This document shows positions 8,640-16,630 of a stretch of 64,000 nucleotides of DNA, piece by piece. Positions within the stretch are counted from its first letter, which is position 1. Every line of letters begins with the position of its first letter. The notes beneath the pieces were generated by a model. It made no database searches. It had not been told where the DNA came from and saw only the letters and a list, made by a program, of their open reading frames with translations. Source of the stretch: SG-bin7 sp964498095 (GTDB taxonomy: Bacteria; Bdellovibrionota; Bdellovibrionia; Bdellovibrionales; SG-bin7); contig CAZCFY010000010.1 of NCBI GenBank assembly GCA_964498095.1, positions 1 through 64,000 on the forward strand, in the 5' to 3' direction. The translations under genes and the position numbers were made by a program.

Positions 8640-9557
8640 GTGGATCTAAAAAAGGTTTCTGACAAAGACTTGCTTTCCAGCGTCGAGCGCTTGGTTTCGC
8701 GTGAGCGCGAAGTCTTAATGGATATCCTCCATCATCTCCGCGAAATAGAACGACGACGCCTGTATTCGGATTTGCGGCAGCCAAGTCTTTTTGCCTACTG
8801 CGTGAACGTCCTTAAATACTCTAACGCCCAGGCCGATCGGCGCATTAAGGCGATGAGACTAATCAAAGAGTTGCCACAAATTGAGAAAAAGATTTCTAAC
8901 GGTGACTTGTCTCTAACAAATGTGGCTAAGGCCAAAGAATTTTTTAGGCTAGAAGAAAAAAATATAGCACTTACTCCAGATCAAAAACTAGAAGTGCTGC
9001 AGGGATTAGAAAATAAATCCACGCGTGAAGCTGAAAGGATTTTACTGGCGCAATCGTCAAGTCCGGCGCCGGAAGTGAAAGAAGGGATTCGCCAAGTCAG
9101 CGCCAAAACCGCCGAAGTAAAATTTGCGGCAGATGAAGAGCTTTTACAAAAACTGGAGCACTTGCGTGGACTATTAGCGCACAAAAACCCAAATATGAAA
9201 ACTTCCGAATTAATTAACGAACTATGTAACCTCGCCCTAAACAGGCTTGATCCCCTAAGGAAGAAACCTCAAAAACCACGTAAGTCGCTGACAAAGACCT
9301 TACTTCCGGCGGCGGAAGCTAAGACTTCAAACAGAAAATATATTTCGGTGAAGGTGAAAAACGAAGTATGGCGGAAGTCCGAGGGGAAATGCCAAATCTG
9401 TCGATCAACTTACGCGCTGGAAAAGGATCATATCCGACCCGTGGCAATGGGCGGAAGTTCGGAGCCAGAGAATCTAAGAATGCTTTGTCGTAGCTGTAAT
9501 CAGAGAGCTGCCATCTTAAAATTGGGTGAGAAAAAGATGGAGAGGTATCTGACCTAA
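8640..9557 (+). CDS. HNH endonuclease domain protein
   Basis: 305 aa, starting at a GTG with an excellent AGGAGG site five bases upstream (8630-8635). The N-terminal two thirds are helical and charged (a segment like LVSREREVLMDILHHLREIE), then a Lys/Arg-rich linker. The C-terminal HNH domain (about 235-300) shows two CxxC zinc knuckles (KCQICRS, MLCRSCNQ) around the catalytic LEKDHIRPVAMGG and the Asn of PENLRMLC. HNH proteins nick or cut DNA. Free-standing genes of this shape occur in restriction, homing and unknown roles, and no methylase or recombinase neighbours are present. Its TAA stop overlaps the first base of a thioredoxin-fold reading frame. Confidence 0.85.
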   Translation: MDLKKVSDKDLLSSVERLVSREREVLMDILHHLREIERRRLYSDLRQPSLFAYCVNVLKYSNAQADRRIKAMRLIKELPQIEKKISNGDLSLTNVAKAKEFFRLEEKNIALTPDQKLEVLQGLENKSTREAERILLAQSSSPAPEVKEGIRQVSAKTAEVKFAADEELLQKLEHLRGLLAHKNPNMKTSELINELCNLALNRLDPLRKKPQKPRKSLTKTLLPAAEAKTSNRKYISVKVKNEVWRKSEGKCQICRSTYALEKDHIRPVAMGGSSEPENLRMLCRSCNQRAAILKLGEKKMERYLT

Positions 9558-9958
9558 TACGCGTAAACCTAAAATGCCAGAGCGCCAATGAGATAATTGA
9601 CGCCGGAATTACTTCTTCAAATAGCAAAGGCAAAAATCTCCTTATTCTTTATGGGCGAGACGACTGTCCTTATAGTGATTCCCTAATGACGTTATTAAAC
9701 AGGGCGCCGCAAGCCGAAGAGGTCCGCAGGAACTTTGAATTTGTTGCCGTTTCGAGTCTGAATCCAGAGTCACTAAAGCAAATTAACGCTTTGGTTGAGT
9801 CACTGGGAGCCAAAGTAACAGGAGTGCCAATTCTAATTATTCGTGACCGGCTCGGAAAATTCAGTTTTCAAGATACCGATGAGCTCGAAGCTGAGGTCGA
9901 CGACTACCTACAAAGCCCGGAAAAAGTTGCAGACGCTCTCATGAAAAAGCTTAACTAG
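9557..9958 (+). CDS. thioredoxin-fold protein with no canonical start codon
   Basis: The longest part opened by ATG is 9686-9958 (90 aa), but the same frame is open upstream and encodes the expected first half of a thioredoxin fold: NLLILYGRDDCPYSDSL, with a CPYS active-site-like motif, before that ATG. The second half contains the cis-proline region TGVPILII and a C-terminal helix. The fold is therefore complete only if translation begins upstream, where no ATG, GTG or TTG exists. The best candidate is ATA at 9557, overlapping the HNH stop as TAATA, with a GGAGAGG site at 9539-9545. That gives 133 aa. Alternatives are a recently lost start (pseudogene) or a base error. Function is unknown; the CxxS motif suggests glutaredoxin-like or non-redox thioredoxin chemistry. 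Confidence 0.6.
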   Translation: MRVNLKCQSANEIIDAGITSSNSKGKNLLILYGRDDCPYSDSLMTLLNRAPQAEEVRRNFEFVAVSSLNPESLKQINALVESLGAKVTGVPILIIRDRLGKFSFQDTDELEAEVDDYLQSPEKVADALMKKLN

Positions 9959-10078
9959 TGAGTGACAATTTTCCAGTTGTAAAAAGAGTTTTCAGCAGCG
10001 TCACACAATGATTTCAATAGTTTATTCGCAGGACAATCTAGCATGGGGCCTGCAACGTATTAGCTTACGAGGTGAACT

Positions 10079-10483
10079 ATGAAAAATATGTTTAACTCCA
10101 TTTATTACATCTTCAGGTATCCCCTGGTAGTGGTAGCTTGGTTATTATTTGCAAGCGTTGCTAATAGCGCGGTGAAAGCAGAAACGCTTTATCGCTGCGT
10201 AATTATCGATACATCATTAGCGGGAAAAGATAAGAGTGTGGAAAAAAACACGTTCCTTCTAGATCAAGTAAAGGGTAACGACGAAGCCCGCTACGTTGGA
10301 AAAACAGCGACATTAGATTTTAACTTCGGCACAGCCCCCATAAAAATTACCGCCCGCCATCCCAGCAAAGATAGAATTTTTGATTTTAGCGACACGCGCG
10401 AAACAACATCTCGCTTCGACGGTTATATCGAAGACGCGGATATTGAAATCCATTGTAAAAAGCGCCCCGTAAAATCTAAGTAG
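10079..10483 (+). CDS. small secreted hypothetical protein
   Basis: 134 aa with a long N-terminal hydrophobic segment (YPLVVVAWLLFASVANS) and a probable signal-peptidase site near NSAVKA|E. The mature part is about 100 aa, with two cysteines (YRC near the start, IHCKK near the end) that could pair in the periplasm, and a beta-rich pattern. A GAGGTG ribosome site precedes the ATG. No family is recognised. It stands alone, followed by a hairpin terminator. Confidence 0.65.
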   Translation: MKNMFNSIYYIFRYPLVVVAWLLFASVANSAVKAETLYRCVIIDTSLAGKDKSVEKNTFLLDQVKGNDEARYVGKTATLDFNFGTAPIKITARHPSKDRIFDFSDTRETTSRFDGYIEDADIEIHCKKRPVKSK

Positions 10484-10549
10484 TACTCAGATACAAAATA
10501 AACCCGCAAGCTCTAAATGGAATTTAGGAAATTCTGTTAAGTCCGTAGT

Positions 10550-10574
10550 ACGCTGTATAGAGTTTATACAGCGT
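10550..10574 (+). terminator. hairpin, probable terminator
   Basis: A perfect 10-bp stem (ACGCTGTATA and its complement) with a 5-base loop lies 67 bases after the stop of the small secreted protein gene and is followed by GCTTTCATTT, a weak T tract. Confidence 0.6.
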
Positions 10575-10666
10575 GCTTTCATTTATTCTAGTTATTACAT
10601 ATACTTACCACCAGCTTATTTGGCCCTCTGATTGCTTTTTAAAGCATTAATATCCAGGGGGGATAT

Positions 10667-11317
10667 ATCTTAAAACGATACGGATTAATTGTTTTGATTC
10701 TTACACTCTCGCTTCCATATACCGGGAACGGAGCTTTAAAGCGCGATTACTTCCAACCGGTTTTCCAATCCGAACACCAAGTCCAAGACCGCTATGTCAT
10801 AAACCAAAAGTATTTTGCCTCGCGCGATGTGCTACCCTCTGAATTTTATAAAAATAACGAAATTTTTAAAGTTGTAGATCAAGTCCAAGCTAAAAACGCA
10901 ATTTCCTACGAAGACATGTTAAAGCTTATGCCGACGACTCTCTCACCTACCAGTGACGAACGGTTAGTGGCGCAAGCGCTTATCGACAATGCTTTTAGAA
11001 TGTTTTTAACCAGCGACAGTGCCCGCCAACTAGAAGTCGTAAAAACTTTTGAACGCGTCGAAAAAGCGATGAACACGGAATACAAACTTGGCGAAACAAA
11101 AGAAGGCGTTCAACAAAAATTAGCAGTGAATTATGACTTTGTAACAAATAGCATGAAACTTGATTTCACGGGCTCACTCGACGGACAGTTTGCATTTTCG
11201 GGCAGCGGTTCCACACTTACAATTTCAAAGAAAATTTCCAGCGGCGCCGTCGGCATTAGTCATATCGAAAACATCGTCGAATCAAAAGATATCGTAACTC
11301 TTTCTTATAATTTCTAA
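10667..11317 (+). CDS. secreted hypothetical protein, unusual start
   Basis: The first canonical start is TTG 10694, but the open frame upstream supplies the basic N-region of a signal peptide: LKRYGLIVLILTLSLPYTG. A strong purine-rich site (AGGGGGGA, 10656-10663) sits a few bases before ATC at 10667, which would give 216 aa. No ATG/GTG/TTG is available between the stop at 10640 and 10694. From TTG the protein is 207 aa with a clipped, uncharged signal. The mature part is helical, then beta-rich, ending SYNF. No family is recognised. Its 3' end overlaps the convergent tsaC-like gene by 36 bp. Confidence 0.6.
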   Translation: MLKRYGLIVLILTLSLPYTGNGALKRDYFQPVFQSEHQVQDRYVINQKYFASRDVLPSEFYKNNEIFKVVDQVQAKNAISYEDMLKLMPTTLSPTSDERLVAQALIDNAFRMFLTSDSARQLEVVKTFERVEKAMNTEYKLGETKEGVQQKLAVNYDFVTNSMKLDFTGSLDGQFAFSGSGSTLTISKKISSGAVGISHIENIVESKDIVTLSYNF

Positions 11318-11881
11318 GTCCACGTCACCCTGCCGCAACAAATTCAGCTTTCCATTTTCAATCTTGATTACTGTGCTACCTTTACTCACGAAGCCCTTAC
11401 GGTCTTCCTCCCAACTCACTTGAAAAACTTCGGCGGGCAACCACTTTAAAAGGTCTTTAGGATTTTGGGCGGGAGCCTCACCCGATTTGTTGGCACTTGT
11501 GCTGGTAATTGGTTTTCCAAGTTTATTTACAAGCGCGCGAACAAACGGATGACTTGAACAGCGGAGCCCAACAAACCCCGTTCCTCCCGTAACTTCTTTG
11601 GGTACACTGGGTTTTGCGGCGACAACAAAAGTCACTGGTCCAGGCCAAAAAAGATCCATCAATTTTTCTGTCTTGTTGTCGAACTCGGCAAGCTCTCGGG
11701 CCTGATATATATTTCCAACCAAAACACTCATAGCCTTTGTGGTATCCCGGCCTTTCAAATTAAAAATATTCTCCATGGCCACGCGATTTGAAATGTCTAC
11801 GCCTAAACCCCACACCGTCTCGGTCGGATAGGCAATGATGCCACCTTTTTCTAAATGAGAGATTATTGGCGCGAGATTCAC
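11282..11881 (-). CDS. tsaC: Sua5/YciO/YrdC-family threonylcarbamoyl-AMP synthase
   Basis: This enzyme makes threonylcarbamoyl-AMP from Thr, bicarbonate and ATP, the first step of the t6A modification of tRNA. The family core is clear: KGGIIAYPTETVWGLG, then KGRDTTKAMSVLV, WPGPVTFVV, GLRCSSHPFV and PITSTSANKSGE. I choose GTG 11881 (199 aa), which overlaps the purD stop as GTGA. Starts further upstream would only add residues encoded in another frame inside purD. The length fits the short TsaC form without the Sua5 C-terminal domain. TsaD, the partner of the later step, is encoded at 62175-63218. Confidence 0.92.
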   Translation of the reverse strand: MNLAPIISHLEKGGIIAYPTETVWGLGVDISNRVAMENIFNLKGRDTTKAMSVLVGNIYQARELAEFDNKTEKLMDLFWPGPVTFVVAAKPSVPKEVTGGTGFVGLRCSSHPFVRALVNKLGKPITSTSANKSGEAPAQNPKDLLKWLPAEVFQVSWEEDRKGFVSKGSTVIKIENGKLNLLRQGDVDLEIIRKSYDIF

Positions 11882-13134
11882 AAAATCTTTTTTCCAATAT
11901 CGGTGCGCAGTTGCACGCCGTTCCACTTTACTTTTTCGGCCTGCTGGTACGCTTTGCGAACAGCCGCTTCGAGACTCGAACCAATACCAATGGCGTTGAT
12001 CACGCGGCCGCCATTAGTTTTCCATTTTCCATCCGGCGATTTTTTTGTTCCCGCGTGCAAAAAATACCCGCTGGAGGATTCGGCAAAAACGTCTCCTAAG
12101 ATCGTAATATCCTTTTTTGGACTATCAGGATACCCCTCGGCAGCTAGCACCACACAGGCGCTGGCGAGCTGTTTCCACTTTAACGGCGTCACTTCGCCGC
12201 GAGCAAGATTGGCGAAAACCATTCCCCAATCGCCATCCAAAAGCGGCATGATCACCTGCGTTTCAGGATCCCCAAAACGCACATTAAACTCAAGGACACT
12301 TGGACCCTTTGCCGTCATCATCATGCCAATAAATAAAATTCCGCGAAAATTAAATTTTTCCTTCTGCATTTGCTGCAGCGTCGGATTTAAAATTTTGCTT
12401 TCGATAGCTTTGATGTTTTCAGTTGAAATTTTTAGTGGAGCTACCGTGCCCATGCCGCCGGTGTTGGGACCTTTATCGTTATCAAATATGCGCTTGTGAT
12501 CTTGCGCTACCGGCATGGCTTGGTATTCGCGCCCATTAGTTAAAATTAAATAACTCAGTTCCCAACCAGGAGCGAATTCTTCTAAGAACGCCCGGCTCCC
12601 CGCCGCGCCAAATTCTTTTTTCTCAAATACCTTTATTGCGGCGTCTTTGAGTTCGCCGATATTGTTGCAAATAATTACGCCTTTTCCGGCGGCTAAACCA
12701 TCCGCTTTAAAAACAAAGGGAGGTGAAAAGTTTTTCGCGGCGGTTAAAGTGGCTTCAACACTAAACACTTCTTGATAACGGGCCGTTGGGATTCCCGCTT
12801 TAGTCATGAAATCTTTAGCAAAAAGTTTACTGGATTCTAGTTGCGCCTCATGAGCTCCAGGACCAACCACGAGTGCGCCGGATTGGCGAAGAGAGTCCGC
12901 CAGTCCCATTGCCAAGTGGGCGTCGGGCCCTAGAACAACAACATCTATGCCTAATTTCTTAACAAAAGCACAGACGACATTATGATCTTTTTGATCCCAT
13001 GGATGACATAAAGCATCGTGGCTAATGCCATCACTTCCAGGCATACAGTGCACTTCTTTTACCGAGGGCGAAAGTTTGAGTGCTTTGACGAGAGCGTGTT
13101 CACGGCCACCTTGGCCAGTTACCAAAAATTTCAC
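11878..13134 (-). CDS. purD: phosphoribosylamine-glycine ligase PurD
   Basis: PurD is the ATP-grasp enzyme that joins glycine to phosphoribosylamine in purine synthesis. The 418 aa are the normal length. Signatures seen are GQGGREHALVKAL at the N terminus, FVFKADGLAAGKGVII (ATP-grasp), DHKRIFDNDKGPNTGGMG, and LEFNVRFGDPETQVIMP (metal site). The start is the ATG at 13134. It is divergent from the thiolase gene, with only 58 bp between, and overlaps tsaC downstream by four bases, so the two are probably cotranscribed. Confidence 0.97.
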   Translation of the reverse strand: MKFLVTGQGGREHALVKALKLSPSVKEVHCMPGSDGISHDALCHPWDQKDHNVVCAFVKKLGIDVVVLGPDAHLAMGLADSLRQSGALVVGPGAHEAQLESSKLFAKDFMTKAGIPTARYQEVFSVEATLTAAKNFSPPFVFKADGLAAGKGVIICNNIGELKDAAIKVFEKKEFGAAGSRAFLEEFAPGWELSYLILTNGREYQAMPVAQDHKRIFDNDKGPNTGGMGTVAPLKISTENIKAIESKILNPTLQQMQKEKFNFRGILFIGMMMTAKGPSVLEFNVRFGDPETQVIMPLLDGDWGMVFANLARGEVTPLKWKQLASACVVLAAEGYPDSPKKDITILGDVFAESSSGYFLHAGTKKSPDGKWKTNGGRVINAIGIGSSLEAAVRKAYQQAEKVKWNGVQLRTDIGKKIL

Positions 13135-13192
13135 ATTTCAGGTCATAGCTCAGACTTGCAATGACAGTCAAATAAGCCTTTAATGGAGGCCT

Positions 13193-14371
13193 ATGGAAAA
13201 AATCGTAATTGCAGCTGGAAAACGCACAGCCTTTGGCGCTTTTGGCGGAAGCCTTCGCGATGTCACCGCCACACAATTAGGGGTGGCGGCCAGCCGCGGA
13301 ACTATCGAAGCTCATGGTGTTAAAGCGACTGAACTGGAACACTTAATTTTCGGTAATGTTGTCCAAAGCGGAAACGATGCCGCCTACGTCCCCCGCCATA
13401 TTGGACTTCACTTAGGCGCTCCGATAAATATGGGAGCACTCGGAGTTAACCGGCTATGCGGCAGTGGCTTTCAATCCATCATTAATGCCGCGCAGATGGT
13501 AATTACCAACGAAGCGGGTTTAGTGCTTGCCGGCGGCGTCGAACAAATGTCACAAATTCCCTATGTTTTGCGTGGAGCCCGCTGGGGAACCCGCATGGGT
13601 CATGGCGAAATCGAAGATTACATGACTTCCGCCCTCACGGATGCTTACACCAAAACTCCCATGGCCATTACCGCTGAAAATTTGGCGGAAAAATATAATA
13701 TCTCGCGCGAAGATTGCGACGCGCACTCGGTGCGATCGCAATCCCGTTTTAAAAACGCCACGGACAAGGGCTATTTAAAATCAGAACTTACTCCCGTGCG
13801 CTTAGAAACAAAAACAGGTCCCGTAGATTTTTTGACCGACGAACATCCAAAGCCAGGAATTACCCTCGAAAAAGTGCGCACCATGAAAGCTCTCTTTAAA
13901 AAAGACGGTGTCGTAACTGCGGCAACCGCTTCGGGGATTGTTGATGGCGCCGCTGGTTGTTTGGTTCTGTCAGAGGCCGCGGCAAAAAAACGGGGACTTC
14001 AGTCGTTAGCGCGCATTTTAAGCTGGGCCTCCGTAGGATGCGAACCCCATATAATGGGAATTGGACCCGTGCTAGCAATTAGAAAATCTCTGGAGAAGGC
14101 TGGCTTAAATCTAAATCAAATAGACCTCGTCGAAGTAAACGAAGCCTTCTCAGGTCAATATCTTGCGGTCGAAAAAGAATTAAAACTGGATTCCGAGAGA
14201 ACAAATGTCAATGGCGGCGCAGTTGCTGTTGGACATCCGCTAGGAGCCAGTGGTACACGCATCATGAATCATTTGATTTATGAACTTCACCGCCGTGGTG
14301 GCCGCTATGGCGTGGGTAGTGCGTGTATTGGTGGCGGACAAGGTATCGCCATAGTTATTGAAAGAATTTAA
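13193..14371 (+). CDS. acetyl-CoA C-acyltransferase (thiolase)
   Basis: 392 aa, a standard thiolase. The nucleophilic Cys lies in NRLCGSGFQS (about residue 90), with GGVEQMS following. The C-terminal catalytic residues are in GHPLGASGTR and CIGGGQG. Family members cleave or form acetoacetyl-CoA or 3-ketoacyl-CoA; the acetoacetyl-CoA type is most likely on length. A GGAGG site lies six bases before the ATG. Twelve bases downstream begins an acyl-CoA dehydrogenase, so the pair probably works in one acyl-CoA breakdown route, such as glutaryl-CoA to crotonyl-CoA and finally acetyl-CoA. The hydratase and dehydrogenase needed between them are not in the window. Confidence 0.93.
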   Translation: MEKIVIAAGKRTAFGAFGGSLRDVTATQLGVAASRGTIEAHGVKATELEHLIFGNVVQSGNDAAYVPRHIGLHLGAPINMGALGVNRLCGSGFQSIINAAQMVITNEAGLVLAGGVEQMSQIPYVLRGARWGTRMGHGEIEDYMTSALTDAYTKTPMAITAENLAEKYNISREDCDAHSVRSQSRFKNATDKGYLKSELTPVRLETKTGPVDFLTDEHPKPGITLEKVRTMKALFKKDGVVTAATASGIVDGAAGCLVLSEAAAKKRGLQSLARILSWASVGCEPHIMGIGPVLAIRKSLEKAGLNLNQIDLVEVNEAFSGQYLAVEKELKLDSERTNVNGGAVAVGHPLGASGTRIMNHLIYELHRRGGRYGVGSACIGGGQGIAIVIERI

Positions 14372-14383
14372 TGGAGTTTTTTT

Positions 14384-15550
14384 ATGAAGCCTTATGATGC
14401 AATTGATTTTTACAATATCGATGAACTGTTAAACGACGAAGAGCGAATGATCCGCGATACGATTCGCGAATTTACCAGCAAAGAAATCGTGCCAATCGTT
14501 GACGATTGCTTTATGAAAGACGAATTCCCGAAGCATTTAATTCCAATGCTTGCCGAAATGGGAACTTTAGGCGCGACCATTCAGGGTTACGAATGTGCCG
14601 GACTTAGCTACACCGCTTACGGCCTTATCATGCAAGAACTTGAACGCGGCGATAGCGGAATTCGCAGTTTCGTCAGCGTGCAAGGGGCGCTGTGTATGTT
14701 TCCAATTTTTGCCTACGCCTCGGAAGAACATAAGAAGAAGTTTTTACCGAAAATGGCCAAAGGCGAACTCATTGGTTGCTTCGGCTTAACCGAACCTGAT
14801 TTTGGTTCAAATCCTGGTGGCATGATCACGCGCGCGAAAAAAGACGGTGACCATTATATTTTAAATGGCTCCAAGTCGTGGATCACCAATGGTGGCGTTG
14901 CTGACCTTGCTATTGTTTGGGCAAAGGACGACGAAAACATTATTCGTGGCTTTATTGTGGAAAAAGGAACTAAAGGTTTTACCACGCGTGATATTCATAA
15001 AAAATTCAGTTTGCGCGCGTCAATTACCTCTGAACTTCATTTTGAAAACTGCCGTGTACCCGCAAAAAATATTTTAAACGTCGGTGGACTTAAAGGACCT
15101 TTTAGTTGTTTAAATAATGCCCGCTACGGAATTTCTTGGGGCGCACTCGGTGCGGCAATGGGCTGTTTTGATGAGGCATTAAGATATTCCAAAACACGCA
15201 TCCAATTCGATAAACCCATCGCGAGCTTTCAATTAATTCAAGCCAAGCTTGCTAATATGTTTACCGAGATTACCAAAGGTCAATTGCTGGCACTTCGCCT
15301 GGGACGCTTAAAAGATGCTGGCAAAGCGCTGCCGCAACAAATTTCCATGGCGAAAATGAATAACGTTTCCATGGCACTTAACTGCGCACGCGTGACGCGC
15401 GATATTTTAGGCGCTTCGGGCATCACGCATGAATACCAATGCGGCCGCCACGCGATGAATCTCGAGAGTGTAAACACTTACGAAGGCACCGAAGACATTC
15501 ATCGGTTAATCCTTGGCCACCATATAACGGGTATTGAGGCGTTTAGATAA
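14384..15550 (+). CDS. glutaryl-CoA dehydrogenase-like acyl-CoA dehydrogenase
   Basis: 388 aa with FAD-dependent acyl-CoA dehydrogenase motifs: LTEPDFGSNPGGM, ILNGSKSWITNG, and the catalytic Glu in VNTYEGTEDIHRLILG near residue 370. The spacing of that Glu, the RSFVSVQGAL segment carrying the Arg that binds the glutaryl carboxylate, and the LILGHHITG ending match glutaryl-CoA dehydrogenase, which oxidises and decarboxylates glutaryl-CoA to crotonyl-CoA in lysine and tryptophan breakdown. A short-chain acyl-CoA dehydrogenase of other specificity is the alternative. Cotranscribed with the thiolase. Confidence 0.9.
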   Translation: MKPYDAIDFYNIDELLNDEERMIRDTIREFTSKEIVPIVDDCFMKDEFPKHLIPMLAEMGTLGATIQGYECAGLSYTAYGLIMQELERGDSGIRSFVSVQGALCMFPIFAYASEEHKKKFLPKMAKGELIGCFGLTEPDFGSNPGGMITRAKKDGDHYILNGSKSWITNGGVADLAIVWAKDDENIIRGFIVEKGTKGFTTRDIHKKFSLRASITSELHFENCRVPAKNILNVGGLKGPFSCLNNARYGISWGALGAAMGCFDEALRYSKTRIQFDKPIASFQLIQAKLANMFTEITKGQLLALRLGRLKDAGKALPQQISMAKMNNVSMALNCARVTRDILGASGITHEYQCGRHAMNLESVNTYEGTEDIHRLILGHHITGIEAFR

Positions 15551-15556
15551 CCCCGC

Positions 15557-16630
15557 GTGCGTAATTTCGGTATCGATTTTTTACGGGGTATCGCGGTTCT
15601 ACTGGTGTTAATTCATCACGCTTTTGATACTCCTGAAAATTCTGATAATTTATTTTTCAATTTATTTAATGCTCTTAAGCGCGCCGGGTGGATGGGCGTT
15701 GATCTCTTTTTTGTCTTGAGCGGCTTTTTAGTTTCGGGACTTTTGTTTAAAGAATTTCAGCGGTACCAAAAAATTGACCCCGTACACTTTCTAATCCGCC
15801 GTGGTTTTAAAATATATCCTGCTTATTTTCTGCTACTCGCCATTACGCCTTTTATTCTGCCGTGGGCCGCTCCCCAATGGGCCTATTTGAGCGAAGGCTT
15901 GTTTGTGCAAAACTATGGTCCCCGCTTATGGAATCACACGTGGTCTCTAGCCGTTGAAGAACACTTTTATCTGGCGGCAGCTTTTTTATTGCCCCTATCA
16001 TTAAACGGCAAGCGGCGGGGCGAAAGGTTGCCATTAATAATTCCCTGTTTTTGTGCCTTAGTGTTTTTCTTGCGTCTATTTACTCAATTGACCTTGGAAT
16101 TCTCTAATCAATCTCATCTCTTCGCCACGCACTTACGAATAGACGCACTTCTCTTTGGAATGTTGCTCTCTTATTTCTATTATTTGCGCAAAGACGTCTG
16201 GGAGAAATTAACTTCCAAAGTTTCTATTTTTTTTGTTTTAGGCGCCACTCTTGCGCTGTTGCCAAACTTTATTTGGGAAATTCAAAATAATTTTTATATT
16301 GGCACATTTGGTTTTACGCTTAACTATTTGGCCTTCGGAGTTCTGCTGCTGGCTGCGTTACAGGTAGGCTTCCGAAGCGAGCAAATGGTAACGAAGCTCA
16401 TTTCCATTATCGGGTTTTATTCCTATTCCATTTACCTTTGGCACATTCCGATTAAGTGGAAGATGTATTTTTGGCTAAAGCGCTTTCCATTTTTTTCTCA
16501 GAATTATTGGCTAAGTACGGTTTTTTATTTGCTGGTGGCTGTCGTATTGGGGATTTTACTCGGCAAATTGGTGGAAATTCCATTTCTAAAAGTGCGCGAC
16601 CGCCTCTTTCCTAGCCGCAGCGAAAAATAG
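15557..16630 (+). CDS. acyltransferase family 3 (OafA-like) membrane protein
   Basis: 357 aa starting at GTG 15557, six bases after the previous stop. About ten hydrophobic segments are visible. The family signatures are present: the N-terminal GIDFLRGIAVLLVLIHHAF with catalytic His, then WMGVDLFFVLSGFL and RRGFKIYPAYFLL. Later WNHTWSLAVEEHFYL matches the conserved WSLxxExxFY region. These integral membrane enzymes move acyl groups, usually acetyl, from the cytoplasm onto surface sugars such as O-antigen or exopolysaccharide. The start of the polysaccharide locus lies about 1.5 kb downstream, so modification of that polymer is plausible. Confidence 0.93.
   Translation: MRNFGIDFLRGIAVLLVLIHHAFDTPENSDNLFFNLFNALKRAGWMGVDLFFVLSGFLVSGLLFKEFQRYQKIDPVHFLIRRGFKIYPAYFLLLAITPFILPWAAPQWAYLSEGLFVQNYGPRLWNHTWSLAVEEHFYLAAAFLLPLSLNGKRRGERLPLIIPCFCALVFFLRLFTQLTLEFSNQSHLFATHLRIDALLFGMLLSYFYYLRKDVWEKLTSKVSIFFVLGATLALLPNFIWEIQNNFYIGTFGFTLNYLAFGVLLLAALQVGFRSEQMVTKLISIIGFYSYSIYLWHIPIKWKMYFWLKRFPFFSQNYWLSTVFYLLVAVVLGILLGKLVEIPFLKVRDRLFPSRSEK

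Noticed and set aside
11855..12499. Plus-strand frame of 214 aa across tsaC/purD
   Set aside because: Antisense to purD, whose motifs are clear; the frame has no recognisable features.
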